From the NCBI GenBank assembly GCA_964536835.1, contig CAZIAZ010000030.1:1-36312 (forward strand): a stretch of 36,312 bases of DNA, given 5' to 3'. Both the position numbers and the translations under genes were made by a program. This stretch comes from DAONFI01 sp035403485 (GTDB lineage Bacteria; Planctomycetota; Phycisphaerae; SM23-33). Below the pieces are notes generated by a model. It was not told the origin of the DNA. It made no database searches and worked only from the letters and a program-made list of their open reading frames with translations. Shown one piece after another: positions 24,595 through 33,645 of this stretch. Numbering within the stretch: the first letter of the stretch is position 1; every line of letters begins with the position of its first letter.

Positions 24595-25521
24595 TCATGC
24601 CACCAGATAATGCTTATCCAGTGCGATACGTATCTTGTTAAGCGCGGCAAGCTGTATCTGTCGTACCCGCTCGTTGGTCAAGCCGACCTTAACCCCCACC
24701 TCAGCCAGCGTTCTGCCCTTGTCTTCATCGGAGTCCAGGGCAAATCGTTCCACAACAACCGTCCGTTCCGTCTCGGTCAGGTCCGCCAGATTGGTATCGA
24801 TTATCTCACGTATCGACTCCAGCGAATCCTGCCGCCGCATTTCATGTCGCAATACGTCGTAATCGCTGCGTTCAAGAGTCGGCTCGAATTCGGTCGGGAA
24901 GAACTGACGATATCGGCCGGTCTTTGTCGCCAGGCGATTGAATGATTTCAATATTGCGCGGCAGGCGTAGGTAGAGAACTTGAACCCTCGCGATACGTCG
25001 AATTTGTCGATGCTGCGCAGCAGAGCCATATTGCCCTCGCTGATAAGCTCCGGGAAATCGACGTTGGGTATCTTGGTTCTCCTGGCCATCGCCATCACCA
25101 ACCCCATGTTGGCTGCTGCAATAGCCGACCTCGCCTGCTGCAGCCGTCGCTGCCACATGCACATTTCCTTAGCGCGAGATAACGTTTCACGCTTGAGCTG
25201 CTTGGATATCAGCAGCGAGAGACGATAGGCTGCGTAATTATAACGCAGGAAAAGCTCCTGCTCTTCATCGTCGCTCAACGTGGTGCGACGGGAACGAACC
25301 AGCGGAATATCCCTTGCGTCATCCACAAGGCAGTCCCAGACGGGTTCGTTGATATGCTTGGCTTCAAGGCCAAAAAATCTGGATTCAATGCCGCTCTGGC
25401 TGAATATATCGTTAGAAATGAAACTCTGCTCCCAATTAATTCTTGCGTAAACTTCAGCTTCCGCAGGAAGGAGACCCGCGTTTATTTTCCTGACACGTTC
25501 TTCTGCAAGTTGAGTATTCAT
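24595..25521 (-). CDS. RNA polymerase sigma-70 family factor
   Basis: Predicted 308-aa transcription factor. Sigma region 2 is clear (about residues 155-205): F-P-E-L-I-S-E-G-N-M-A-L-L-R-S-I-D-K-F-D, then G-F-K-F-S-T-Y-A. Region 4 closes the protein (R-T-L-A-E-V-G, then T-N-E-R-V-R-Q-I-Q). Region 1.1 is absent and region 3 is short or divergent, so it is not the primary RpoD. The N-terminal 90 residues are unusual. ATG 25521 has AAGGA 7 nt upstream. A GTG at 25593 in the same frame also has AGAGG 6 nt upstream and would add 24 residues. The gene stands alone with its own promoter and terminator. Its target promoters are unknown. Confidence 0.9.
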   Translation of the reverse strand: MNTQLAEERVRKINAGLLPAEAEVYARINWEQSFISNDIFSQSGIESRFFGLEAKHINEPVWDCLVDDARDIPLVRSRRTTLSDDEEQELFLRYNYAAYRLSLLISKQLKRETLSRAKEMCMWQRRLQQARSAIAAANMGLVMAMARRTKIPNVDFPELISEGNMALLRSIDKFDVSRGFKFSTYACRAILKSFNRLATKTGRYRQFFPTEFEPTLERSDYDVLRHEMRRQDSLESIREIIDTNLADLTETERTVVVERFALDSDEDKGRTLAEVGVKVGLTNERVRQIQLAALNKIRIALDKHYLVA

Positions 25522-25619
25522 GGCCCTGTCCTTTCGTCTTGTATTATAGTCATAATCAAACAACTTATATTCCAAAACCAATTCCAGCTTCACACTCATT
25601 ACCTCTTTAATAATAATAT

Positions 25620-25648
25620 AGTATAAAAGTCTTCAACATTTGCAACAA
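25620..25648 (-). promoter_or_regulatory. candidate promoter of the sigma factor gene
   Basis: On the minus strand there is TTGTTG (25643-25648), a 17-bp spacer and TATACT (25620-25625). It starts near 25613, 20 nt before the GTG start and 92 nt before the ATG start. A second TATAAT (25543-25548) lies just before ATG 25521 but lacks a -35 box. Confidence 0.5.
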
Positions 25649-26027
25649 ATAAATTCAAAAAAAGTTGAAAAATCATGCGCCTTTAAAATATTATTGTGCC
25701 TGTTAGGTAATTTCCGGATAACCAAAACTTTGTGTGGATAGATAAGGCATGTATTTACAAGATGTTACAAAACACAGCCGCCATAGATGCTCATCGCCAT
25801 GACATCACGCCTTTTTTATGCTGTAAAGCCTTCGTTAAGACGCTGAAAAGAGAAATGGACAGATGGTTTTCAGGGCGCGTCAATTTTGTAATTTATTTTT
25901 TGTGTGGTATTTACCTTAATTTACATTGATTTGAGTTTGGGGCTGATTTTGCCGACAAGGCAAATTTCAAAATTCTTGTATGATTTCCTCTTTATGCCAA
26001 GGCCTTTAATGAATAAAATCCCTGCTT
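25649..26027. other. intergenic region between sigma factor and hldE
   Basis: No convincing gene is seen in these 379 bp. A TATGAT at 25979-25984, 44 bp before hldE, may be its -10 box, but no good -35 box is present. A small hairpin (TTTGCC/GGCAAA) lies near 25949-25965. Confidence 0.4.
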
Positions 26028-27515
26028 ATGGAATATCTTATATCTACAATTGAGAATTTCGGTTCGCCGGCTATTCTGTTGGTCGGCGACCTGATGTTGG
26101 ATGAATTCGTTTACGGCGACGCAGAGCGGATAAGTCCAGAATCTCCCGTGCCGGTTCTCCGGGTGGTGAAATCGGAATATCGTCTCGGCGGGGCAGCCAA
26201 CGTAGCCATGGAGCTCGCCACGCTCGGCGCGAGGGTAAAGATTGTCGGGGTAATCGGCAATGACAGGCCCGGCGAGCTCGTATTGCAGGAGTTGGGGAAA
26301 CTTGGCATTGATTCGTCCGGCATCGTACGGGTTGAAGGTCGGCCGACTATATGCAAGCGCAGATACGTAGGCCTTGCCCAGCATCGTCACGCCCAACAGA
26401 TGTTGCGCGTCGATACGGAAGATTCCGAACCAATCAGTTCCGGGGTCTGTGCCGAAATACGTCGCATAATTCACGACAGCCTCAAGTCGGTTGACGTTTT
26501 AGCCGTCGAAGATTACGGCAAGGGTCTTTTTTGCGACCAGCTTTCGGACGTCATAGCGGCTGCCCGCAAGGAAAGCATTCACGTAATTGTCGATCCTCAT
26601 CCCACGGCGGATTATCGGCGATATCAGGGCTGTTCGCTGCTTACGCCCAATCGGACGGAAGCGGAGATTGCAAGCGGCGTAAAAATAACATCCGACGAAA
26701 CCATGAACCTGGCAGCCGACGCGATACTTAGTATCACGCATGCTGACGCTGTTGTAATCACGCTTGACAGGGAAGGCGCTTTCATAAAAAGGCGAGACGG
26801 CTTCGCAGCCAAAGTGCCCACGCGGCAGCGAAAGGTTTATGACGTAACTGGTGCAGGCGATGTGGTGATGGCCATGCTGTCGATGGCGATGGCCTGTAAC
26901 TGCGAACTACACAAAGCCGTCGCCCTCTGCAACGTCGCCGGCGGCCTTGAGGTCGAGCGTTTCGGAGTCACGCCTGTCACGCGACATGAAATCATAGACG
27001 AAATACGCAAGATGATGGGCTGCCGTCGTGAAAAGATTCTGGACAGGAAATCACTTAAACAGCAGGTGGAATATCTTCACAGCCAGGGCAAATCCGTCGT
27101 ATTCACCAACGGCTGTTTCGACCTCCTGCACGTGGGCCATATCACCTATCTGCGCGAGTCGCGTGAGCTTGGCGACTGCCTCGTGGTAGCCGTCAATTCC
27201 GACGCCAGCGTACAGCGGCTGAAAGGCCCCCTACGGCCCATAATTTCGCAACAGGACAGGGCGACCATGCTCGCCTCGCTGGAATTTGTGGATTACGTGA
27301 CGATATTCGACGAAGACACGCCCGAAGCAGTGCTTGAAGCGCTTCGGCCGGACGTGCTAATAAAGGGCGGTTCAACACCTGTAATAATCGGCCAGAAATT
27401 CGTGGAGAGCTACGGCGGCAGCGTCAGGCGGTTGGACCTGGTGGAAGGCTTCAGCACCACGGACATCGTTAAAAAGATATTGGAACTCAACGGCAAAGAA
27501 GTGGAGCGGGACTGA
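26028..27515 (+). CDS. hldE: bifunctional heptose 7-phosphate kinase / heptose 1-phosphate adenylyltransferase
   Basis: Predicted 495-aa cytosolic enzyme with two steps of ADP-heptose synthesis for the LPS inner core. Residues about 1-325 form a ribokinase-type kinase: G-D-L-M-L-D-E-F near 20, L-G-G-A-A-N-V-A near 53, and the anion-hole D-V-T-G-A-G-D near 272. Residues about 350-490 form a nucleotidyltransferase: F-T-N-G-C-F-D-L-L-H-V-G-H near 359, and D-V-L-I-K-G-G. Domain order and length equal E. coli HldE. Its stop overlaps the next gene by one base; that gene encodes the phosphatase acting between the two steps. The heptosyltransferase using the product is at 32545-33645. No strong ribosome site is seen. 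Confidence 0.96.
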   Translation: MEYLISTIENFGSPAILLVGDLMLDEFVYGDAERISPESPVPVLRVVKSEYRLGGAANVAMELATLGARVKIVGVIGNDRPGELVLQELGKLGIDSSGIVRVEGRPTICKRRYVGLAQHRHAQQMLRVDTEDSEPISSGVCAEIRRIIHDSLKSVDVLAVEDYGKGLFCDQLSDVIAAARKESIHVIVDPHPTADYRRYQGCSLLTPNRTEAEIASGVKITSDETMNLAADAILSITHADAVVITLDREGAFIKRRDGFAAKVPTRQRKVYDVTGAGDVVMAMLSMAMACNCELHKAVALCNVAGGLEVERFGVTPVTRHEIIDEIRKMMGCRREKILDRKSLKQQVEYLHSQGKSVVFTNGCFDLLHVGHITYLRESRELGDCLVVAVNSDASVQRLKGPLRPIISQQDRATMLASLEFVDYVTIFDEDTPEAVLEALRPDVLIKGGSTPVIIGQKFVESYGGSVRRLDLVEGFSTTDIVKKILELNGKEVERD

Positions 27516-28597
27516 TGACATACAGAGCTGTCTTTTTGGACAGAGACGACACAGTTATAGAGGACGCGATATATCTCAGTGATCCGGACGGCATAAAACT
27601 TCTCCCTGGCGTAGGGTTGGCGATAAAATCTCTCCGGCAGGCCGGGTACAAGATTGTAGTCGTTACCAACCAGTCCGGAATAGCTCGCGGCCTCATAACG
27701 GAGGACGCTCTGGAGCGTATACATTCGCATCTGCGGCAGATGCTCGCCGACCAGGGCGCGATGCTGGACGCGATTTACTATTGTCCGTTTCATCCCGAAG
27801 GCACAGTGGAGAAATACCGGCGTGATTCCGATCTTCGCAAGCCGGGGCCCGGCATGCTAATAAAGGCATCTGAACAGCTCAATATAGATCTGAAAAATTC
27901 GTGGATGGTGGGCGACAGTTCCCGCGACATAGCAGCCGGCCAAGCCGCCGGCTGCAGAACCATCCGCCTGCAGCCGCGAGATACAGGCAAACCGTTCAAT
28001 AATCAGGCTGACAGCCATCCAGCCGACTTCGTGGCAAGAAATCTCGTTGAGGCGGCAAAAATAATTCTGAACTCGCATAAAACGGAAACCGCCGCGCCAA
28101 CTGCGCCTATTTTCACGCGGCAGCAGAATGGCAAGCCGGCTGAACTGCCCAAAGCACCACAGCCAGCCAGCCAACCGACCCCAACTCCGCAGCCGCAGCC
28201 GACACAGAAAAAAACGGCGGCCTTAGCAAACGAGACGGAAATTCTATCCCAAAACAGTGAAAAAACAGCCGACAGCGATTGTCCGCCGAACCTTCCGAAC
28301 GCCGGAGGAACAAAAATGAACAACGCCAATCAGCATGACGACAGCATGATCAGACGTGAAATATTGCAGCACATCCGCCAGCTTACCAAACAGCACGAGC
28401 ATGACGAATTCAGCCTTCTGAATCTCTTCGGCGGACTGACGCAGGTTCTGACGTTATTGTTCCTGTTCCTCGTGTTCTGGTCGATGTTGAGCGTGGAGGC
28501 TGACGCCAATTACGAAAAAGCCATCGTATGGGGCATCGTAGGCCTTATATTCCAGTGCATGTCCCTGACCTTTTACACCATGACAAAAAAGAAGTAG
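27515..28597 (+). CDS. gmhB: heptose bisphosphate phosphatase (GmhB-like) fused to a two-helix membrane tail
   Basis: Predicted 360-aa protein. Residues 1-185 are a HAD phosphatase of the GmhB type: nucleophile motif F-L-D-R-D-D-T (Asp9, Asp11), V-V-T-N-Q-S-G-I-A-R-G, R-K-P-G-P-G and V-G-D-S-S-R-D. It should remove the 7-phosphate of heptose 1,7-bisphosphate between the two HldE steps. GmhB is usually about 190 aa. Here a Pro/Gln/Thr-rich linker (190-265) leads to a 93-residue part with two membrane helices (about 301-323 and 336-357). At the zinc site, the CxC pair before R-K-P is S-D-L, so both cysteines are missing. Met268 has GGAGG 7 nt upstream and could start a separate protein. Confidence 0.88.
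   Translation: MTYRAVFLDRDDTVIEDAIYLSDPDGIKLLPGVGLAIKSLRQAGYKIVVVTNQSGIARGLITEDALERIHSHLRQMLADQGAMLDAIYYCPFHPEGTVEKYRRDSDLRKPGPGMLIKASEQLNIDLKNSWMVGDSSRDIAAGQAAGCRTIRLQPRDTGKPFNNQADSHPADFVARNLVEAAKIILNSHKTETAAPTAPIFTRQQNGKPAELPKAPQPASQPTPTPQPQPTQKKTAALANETEILSQNSEKTADSDCPPNLPNAGGTKMNNANQHDDSMIRREILQHIRQLTKQHEHDEFSLLNLFGGLTQVLTLLFLFLVFWSMLSVEADANYEKAIVWGIVGLIFQCMSLTFYTMTKKK
28304..28318 (+). promoter_or_regulatory. internal ribosome binding site and start codon inside gmhB
   Basis: Consensus GGAGG (28304-28308), 7 nt, then in-frame ATG 28316. It would produce a 93-aa two-span membrane protein from the same frame. This is the strongest ribosome site near these genes, which supports real use or a past gene fusion. 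Confidence 0.55.
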
Positions 28598-28611
28598 GAG
28601 AATTTTCAGCC

Positions 28612-29889
28612 ATGAAAATCAAGGCATTCCGCGGGTGGCATTACGCAGAAAAAAACGTTTCAAACCTCATTGCCCCGCCTTACGACATTCTGGACAAATC
28701 CGATAAGGACGCACTGCTAGCCCAAAGCCCCAACAACATAGTCGCCGTCGATCTTCCGCATATGCCGCCGAAGGAACTCGGCCCTCAGCAGGCATACCTT
28801 GACTCCGCCGCACTCCTGAAGCAATGGCAGACCGCCGGCATACTAGTGCAGGACGCCAAGCCTGCTATCTACGCATATGAACAGAGCTACAACTGGGCAG
28901 GCAAAACATATGCCCGCCGGGCAATACTCGTCGGCATCAAGGCCAGCCCGTTCGGCCAGGAAATCATACCGCATGAGCACACCTTTGCCGGCCCGAAAGC
29001 CGACCGGCTCAGGCTCACCGAATGCACAAAAGCGCAGCTGTCGCCGATATTCGGCTTCTATGACGATTCCCGCGGCGCAACAGCCGCCCTGTGGCGAACC
29101 GCCAGCCGCAAACCCGACATCCAGGGCGAACTCAACGGCATAACGGAAAAGCTCTGGATTATCGACGATGAAGCCGTAATAAAAAACCTCGCAGCCGCCC
29201 TTGACAATGTCCCGATATATATCGCAGACGGCCATCATCGTTGCACTACGGCTATGAACTACGCCGACGCGCTAAAAGCCGCCGGCAAAATCGGGCCTGA
29301 TGACGAAGCGAATTATATTTTATTCGCACTCGTCGCAAAAGACGACCCAGGCCTGCTGGTTCTGCCGACGCATCGACTCATCAATGGCCTTAGCCGCGAA
29401 TTCACCGTCGAAAAACTCTGCGCCGAACTCGGAGGCGCTTTCGAGTGTCAAAATATCGGCTGCGTGTGCAACGTGAATCTTGCCGACGCAGACGCCGTGC
29501 TGGCCAAATCCGGCAAGCATGCTTTCGGAATAATTTTTAACGGCGAATTCTACGTATTGAAATTCGTTGACCCGCAAGCCATGAAAGCAGCCGCACCGGC
29601 TCACTGCCAGGCATGGCGGGAACTCGACGTCGCCATACTTCAGGAACTCATCCTTGACAGGGCGATGGAAAAATTCAAGGCCGCCGATTACGTAGTCGAA
29701 TATACCCCTGACGGCGAACTTGCAAAAAAGAAGGTAGCATCCGGCCAGACGCAGGTGGCATTCTGTTTGCAGGGCACGCCGCTAAAAGCCGTCGAAGACG
29801 TCGCCAATGCCGGCGAATCAATGCCGCACAAGAGTACCTACTTCTACCCCAAACTCGCAACCGGCATGATTATCAAGCCGCTGGAATAA
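28612..29889 (+). CDS. DUF1015 family protein
   Basis: Predicted 425-aa cytosolic protein of the DUF1015 family. The family signatures are clear: A-P-P-Y-D-I near residue 20, H-E-H-T-F-A-G-P-K-A-D-R-L-R-L near 124, S-P-I-F-G-F-Y near 145, and the hallmark Y-I-A-D-G-H-H-R near 203. The length is typical. I know of no firmly established reaction for this bacterial group and assign none. ATG 28612 has GGAG 11 nt upstream, and homology begins at once (M-K-I-K-A-F-R-G). It follows gmhB by 14 bp, so it is co-transcribed with heptose genes. This may be chance, as DUF1015 genes occur in many contexts. Confidence 0.9.
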   Translation: MKIKAFRGWHYAEKNVSNLIAPPYDILDKSDKDALLAQSPNNIVAVDLPHMPPKELGPQQAYLDSAALLKQWQTAGILVQDAKPAIYAYEQSYNWAGKTYARRAILVGIKASPFGQEIIPHEHTFAGPKADRLRLTECTKAQLSPIFGFYDDSRGATAALWRTASRKPDIQGELNGITEKLWIIDDEAVIKNLAAALDNVPIYIADGHHRCTTAMNYADALKAAGKIGPDDEANYILFALVAKDDPGLLVLPTHRLINGLSREFTVEKLCAELGGAFECQNIGCVCNVNLADADAVLAKSGKHAFGIIFNGEFYVLKFVDPQAMKAAAPAHCQAWRELDVAILQELILDRAMEKFKAADYVVEYTPDGELAKKKVASGQTQVAFCLQGTPLKAVEDVANAGESMPHKSTYFYPKLATGMIIKPLE

Positions 29890-29934
29890 CAAAATCAGAG
29901 TGTTTCCACAAAAAAATTTCCTTCGAGAGTTTTT

Positions 29935-30594
29935 TTACGGATTGCCTGTTTTTCGCGTACCGATTTTGTTTTCCGTGCCGGCGATAAGTCTTTTTATATT
30001 GCCGCGATGCATATAAATTATCAGTGCGCTCATCAGAATTGCAAACGCGCCGAGCAGCCAGAGGCCTGCCATGTCGCGATGGATGTTGAATATTATAAAC
30101 AGAGGCGTGAAAACGACGGCAGAGCATACGCTGCCCAGTGAGACGTAGCGGCTGATTTTTGTCACGATTATCCAAAGTGCGAACCCACATAGGCCGGCAT
30201 ACGTAAAATAGGGGAAAAATCCCAATACCACGCCGAGAGAAGTGGCGACACCCTTGCCGCCTTTTCCCATCAGCCAGAAGCTCCAGACATGCCCGAATAT
30301 GCAGCCTGCCGCCACACCCAGCCAGAGCAGCTGTTCCGCCGTCGTCGGCACACGATGCAGCACACCAAGCATATACCCCGCCAGCAGCGTCGGTATGAAC
30401 CCTTTGAGTGCGTCGAGCGTAAAGCATAACATGCCCCACTTGCGGCCCATCGTCCGGCCTACGTTGGTCGCCCCCACGTTGCCGCTGCCGCACTTACGAA
30501 GGTCGACGCCCTTTGAACGCGCGATGATTACTCCGAACGGCGTAGAGCCTATCAGGTATGCCGCCAGCGGCAGTGCGTAAAGCCAGGGATTCAT
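29935..30594 (-). CDS. plsY: acyl-phosphate:glycerol-3-phosphate acyltransferase PlsY
   Basis: Predicted 219-aa inner-membrane enzyme that moves an acyl group from acyl-phosphate to glycerol 3-phosphate, the first step of phospholipid synthesis. Family motifs are present: G-S-T-P-F-G-V near residue 17, G-S-G-N-V-G-A-T-N-V-G-R near 37, and G-K-G-G-K-G-V-A-T near 117. There are about five to seven hydrophobic segments and the length is usual. It is the last gene of a five-gene operon and overlaps the glycosyltransferase by 4 bp (ATGA). The PlsX partner is not in the window. It converges with the DUF1015 gene, with 45 bp between stops. Confidence 0.95.
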   Translation of the reverse strand: MNPWLYALPLAAYLIGSTPFGVIIARSKGVDLRKCGSGNVGATNVGRTMGRKWGMLCFTLDALKGFIPTLLAGYMLGVLHRVPTTAEQLLWLGVAAGCIFGHVWSFWLMGKGGKGVATSLGVVLGFFPYFTYAGLCGFALWIIVTKISRYVSLGSVCSAVVFTPLFIIFNIHRDMAGLWLLGAFAILMSALIIYMHRGNIKRLIAGTENKIGTRKTGNP

Positions 30595-31730
30595 TTTTTC
30601 TCCATTTGTTTGGCATATATTTCCAGCAACTCGCTACAGTGGCGTCGCCATGTGAGTTTTTCGCCAGCCGCCGCGCAAGCGTTGACAAAACGGCTGCGTT
30701 CTTCGGGGTCGACAAGCCTGTTCAATCCCGCGACTACGGCGTCAATATCGTCGGGCCGTCCAATCACCACTCCTGCGCCGTCGAGCAGAACTTCCGACGC
30801 ACCGTTATATCGCGTGCTCATGGAGGGCACAGCCCAGCGGACGGCTTCGAGAATCACGCGGCTGCACGCATCCTGCCAGCTCAGCAGGACTACCGCATCG
30901 GCGGCTGAATACCACTTGAAAATATCGTTCACATGTTCGCGGAAAATCACTCTGCCGGCAAGGTCAAGCGACACAGCCAGCGATTCCATATCGCCAAAAT
31001 TTCTGCCGCCGACAACCGCCAGCCGGCCCAACCTGTTGCGTTTCACCAGCGCCTTTATCAGCCAGTCCACGCCTTTCAGGCGGGCATTGTTCGCAACGGT
31101 CAGATAAAGCGGCTCGCCGACAGCCAATCCCAACTGAGTACGGATTTCATTGCGCCAAAGCTGCTTTTCAGCCAGCCCTGCATTCACGGGTACGTTGACC
31201 GCGTTATAAATGACGTGTACATTTTCACTGCGGCCGAAATATTTTTTGAATTCGTCAGCCACCATGCGGCTGACGGCCAGACATGCAACCGACGGGTCAG
31301 CCATCAGGCCCTGCTCGTATTTCCGCAACAGTCGTCGCATCGGATTGACCTGCCAGCCAAGTCGCCTGAAAGGCCTTGCAAGCGGTGAACTGCGTTTCGC
31401 CGACGCCTCAATCTGTGCGGGCACTGTTCCGCCGCGCGGCTGATAGACGTCCAGGCACGGCATAGCCGTCATGCCGTGAACAATGTCGAAATCTTTTTTA
31501 CGTTCAGCGACTGCGGCAGCGAAATGTCCGAATCGTTCGGCTTTGCCGGCGCCGCAGGCTGCAAGCACATCGACATGAACCCGTCCCAAAATTTCATGGT
31601 CAGCGGCTTCCATAGTCAGCACGGTAACATCCTGTCCCGCCTCTGCAAGCGCAGCCGCCAATTCCACGGTTGAAAGCTCCCTTCCGCCGCGACGCGAATC
31701 CAGCCGTTCTATCACGAGCGCAATTCTCAT
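30591..31730 (-). CDS. glycosyltransferase family 4 (WaaG-like), probable LPS core sugar transferase
   Basis: Predicted 379-aa GT-B enzyme using a nucleotide sugar. The N-terminal Rossmann half starts with A-L-V-I-E-R-L-D-S-R-R-G-G-R-E, like WaaG. The C-terminal half has A-N-N-A-R-L-K-G-V-D-W-L-I-K-A (about 213-227) and the nucleotide-binding region S-W-Q-D-A-C-S-R-V-I-L-E-A near 296. The usual E-x7-E is partly kept (D-A-C-S-R-V-I-L-E). The donor and acceptor cannot be named from sequence. The operon with a heptosyltransferase and LPS kinase points to LPS core assembly on the cytosolic side of the inner membrane. It overlaps both neighbours by 4 bp. Confidence 0.9.
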   Translation of the reverse strand: MRIALVIERLDSRRGGRELSTVELAAALAEAGQDVTVLTMEAADHEILGRVHVDVLAACGAGKAERFGHFAAAVAERKKDFDIVHGMTAMPCLDVYQPRGGTVPAQIEASAKRSSPLARPFRRLGWQVNPMRRLLRKYEQGLMADPSVACLAVSRMVADEFKKYFGRSENVHVIYNAVNVPVNAGLAEKQLWRNEIRTQLGLAVGEPLYLTVANNARLKGVDWLIKALVKRNRLGRLAVVGGRNFGDMESLAVSLDLAGRVIFREHVNDIFKWYSAADAVVLLSWQDACSRVILEAVRWAVPSMSTRYNGASEVLLDGAGVVIGRPDDIDAVVAGLNRLVDPEERSRFVNACAAAGEKLTWRRHCSELLEIYAKQMEKK

Positions 31731-32548
31731 TTGACGCTTTCCGTACGTTTTCTTTCTGCGCGCCTGGCCATGGACGCAACACGGCGGTCTATCGCCCGCT
31801 GCCAGCGTTTCATGACCTTCGGCACGGACGTACCGAGATACGCCTCCAGAAACCTGTTAAAATATTTTTCCACCCAGAACGCCGGCATTGAATATTTGAG
31901 TTGCGCCAGGTCTTTGACTCTCCAGCGGAACTTGCGACGTACGGGCCTGAATACGCGAGCCATATCTATGAGATTGAGTTCAAGCAAGCCGTCGTGTTCA
32001 TGCATAAAAATGTGCGAAGCATATAAATCGCGATGCACGAAACCGGCGGCGTGAAACGTTTTTACCAGCCGCAGAATCTGGCGATTGAAACTGTCGAGCA
32101 TGTCATGGTTCTGCTGATATTTTTCAAAAAACGCATCGCCGCTTTTTTCGAGCGATTGGCCTGGCACGGCTGTGACGACTATGAAATTCCGGCCTACGCC
32201 CCAGAAACCCAGATGCGCGCCGCAGATGACAGCCCTCATTGTCGGCACATCAGCCTGCCTGACCGCACAGATGTTGTCAAATTCGTTTTTAGCCTCGCAC
32301 CAGTGACGTCTGAACGCCGCCAGCCGACATAACCTGCGCCAGAACGACGGAGCTTCATATCGCTTGATGAACAATATCCAGCCTCTGCCGTCATCATCAT
32401 GGAATTCCACGCGAGTCCTTCGCCGGCGGCCCAACCCGGGCTTGACCATATCGCTGCCATCACTGAAGCTGAACGCCCCGTCCAGAGTATCCAGGCGGTG
32501 CTTTCGTATGAAATCAACTATCGCAGGCGCAAGCGGCGACTCTTTCAT
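31727..32548 (-). CDS. LPS core heptose kinase family protein (WaaP/InaA-like)
   Basis: Predicted 273-aa protein kinase-like enzyme. The kinase fold is visible: R-R-R-T-R-V-E-F then F-I-K-R-Y (ATP-site Lys, near 58), catalytic loop F-V-H-R-D-L-Y-A-S-H-I-F near 170, and metal loop L-I-D-M-A-R-V near 190. This fits the Kdo/WaaP family, which phosphorylates LPS core sugars. The C terminus is strongly basic (R-R-A-E-R-K-R), suited to a membrane surface. It lies between a heptosyltransferase and a glycosyltransferase with 4-bp overlaps on each side. Heptose is thus the likely acceptor, by inference. Confidence 0.88.
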   Translation of the reverse strand: MKESPLAPAIVDFIRKHRLDTLDGAFSFSDGSDMVKPGLGRRRRTRVEFHDDDGRGWILFIKRYEAPSFWRRLCRLAAFRRHWCEAKNEFDNICAVRQADVPTMRAVICGAHLGFWGVGRNFIVVTAVPGQSLEKSGDAFFEKYQQNHDMLDSFNRQILRLVKTFHAAGFVHRDLYASHIFMHEHDGLLELNLIDMARVFRPVRRKFRWRVKDLAQLKYSMPAFWVEKYFNRFLEAYLGTSVPKVMKRWQRAIDRRVASMARRAERKRTESVK

Positions 32549-33645
32549 AACCGTTTCTCCACACTTTCACTGCCGAGCAATTCCCTGCATGCGGCAAGTA
32601 CCATATCCACACTTACGCCGGTGACGCACCGATGATGCGACGGGCCGGCCGGCAGAGGACAGAATTTTTTCTGACAAGGCCCGCACGGCACATCCACGCG
32701 AACTATACGTTCACGCGGATAATCTATCTGTGCCCAGACCGGGTCCGTACTGCCGAATATCGTCACCACGCCACAGCCGAACGCCGCCGCGATATGCCGC
32801 GTGCCGGTATCGTTCGTCACCATAAGTGCACAACGTTTGACGAGGCTCTTGAGCGACGCTATCGAATTGTTCCGTGACGCGAAATCCACAAGCGGCCGTG
32901 TTTTCATGCTCGCCGAAACTTTCGCCGCAATAGCCTGCTCATTGGGATTAGGGGCGGCATTGATGATTATCTGGGCAGAAAATTCGTCGGCAAGTGCGTC
33001 GGCAAGAGCGGCGAACCGCTCAGCCGGCCAAAGTTTGCTTGTGCCGAATGACGCACCAGGATTGAGCATGACCAATGGCCTGGCGGCATCGTATCCGCAC
33101 TCCGCAAGCAGACGACAGGCTTGCTCTTCACCATCTGGCGTAACCGGCAGTTCCATCGTGCGATTAACGCAATTCATGCCCAGCGGCTCAAGAAGACGGG
33201 AATAATAGTCCAGCATCGGCATGGGCTTGAAACCGGTTGGACTGTCGGCACTGAACACGGGCATGATTTTTTCATCAAGCAGAAGAGTTCTGCCGCTGCG
33301 GGCATAACCGATGATTCTCCCGCATCGCCCAAGCCGCGCTATCAGCGCGGAACGAAAACTGTTCGGCAACAGCAGCGTAACGTCGGGAGCAAACTGCCGC
33401 ACTGCCCGAACCGTGGATAAAAAATTCCTCAGCCGCGGTTTTTTGCGAGACGTATCTTCTATAATTACGTCAGCCCAACTGCTGCCGGCCATCACCGCCA
33501 GAGAAACGGCTCTGCCGAAAAACGCCACTTTCGCATCCGGAAAATTTTTTTGGCGAATCTCGCGCAGCACAGGCGTAGCCATCACCACGTCGCCAACCCA
33601 GTTGGGCAGAAAAACCATGATTCTGTTTATGGTTCGGCCGGTCAT
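32545..33645 (-). CDS. waaF: lipopolysaccharide heptosyltransferase (GT9, WaaF-like)
   Basis: Predicted 366-aa GT-B enzyme that adds L-glycero-D-manno-heptose from ADP-heptose to the LPS inner core. The family pattern is clear: P-N-W-V-G-D-V-V-M-A-T-P near residue 14, L-L-L-P-N-S-F-R-S-A near 91, N-P-G-A-S-F-G-T-S-K-L-W-P near 194, and T-N-D-T-G-T-R-H-I-A-A-A-F-G near 275. A cysteine-rich C-terminal stretch (C-G-P-C-Q-K-K-F-C-P) is common in this family. HldE and GmhB in the window make its donor. It overlaps both neighbours by 4 bp. Whether it adds the first or second heptose is not certain. Confidence 0.92.
   Translation of the reverse strand: MTGRTINRIMVFLPNWVGDVVMATPVLREIRQKNFPDAKVAFFGRAVSLAVMAGSSWADVIIEDTSRKKPRLRNFLSTVRAVRQFAPDVTLLLPNSFRSALIARLGRCGRIIGYARSGRTLLLDEKIMPVFSADSPTGFKPMPMLDYYSRLLEPLGMNCVNRTMELPVTPDGEEQACRLLAECGYDAARPLVMLNPGASFGTSKLWPAERFAALADALADEFSAQIIINAAPNPNEQAIAAKVSASMKTRPLVDFASRNNSIASLKSLVKRCALMVTNDTGTRHIAAAFGCGVVTIFGSTDPVWAQIDYPRERIVRVDVPCGPCQKKFCPLPAGPSHHRCVTGVSVDMVLAACRELLGSESVEKRL

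Noticed and set aside
25732..25929. 65-codon plus-strand frame before hldE
   Set aside because: No ribosome site, no recognisable domain, and composition like the surrounding AT-rich intergenic DNA.
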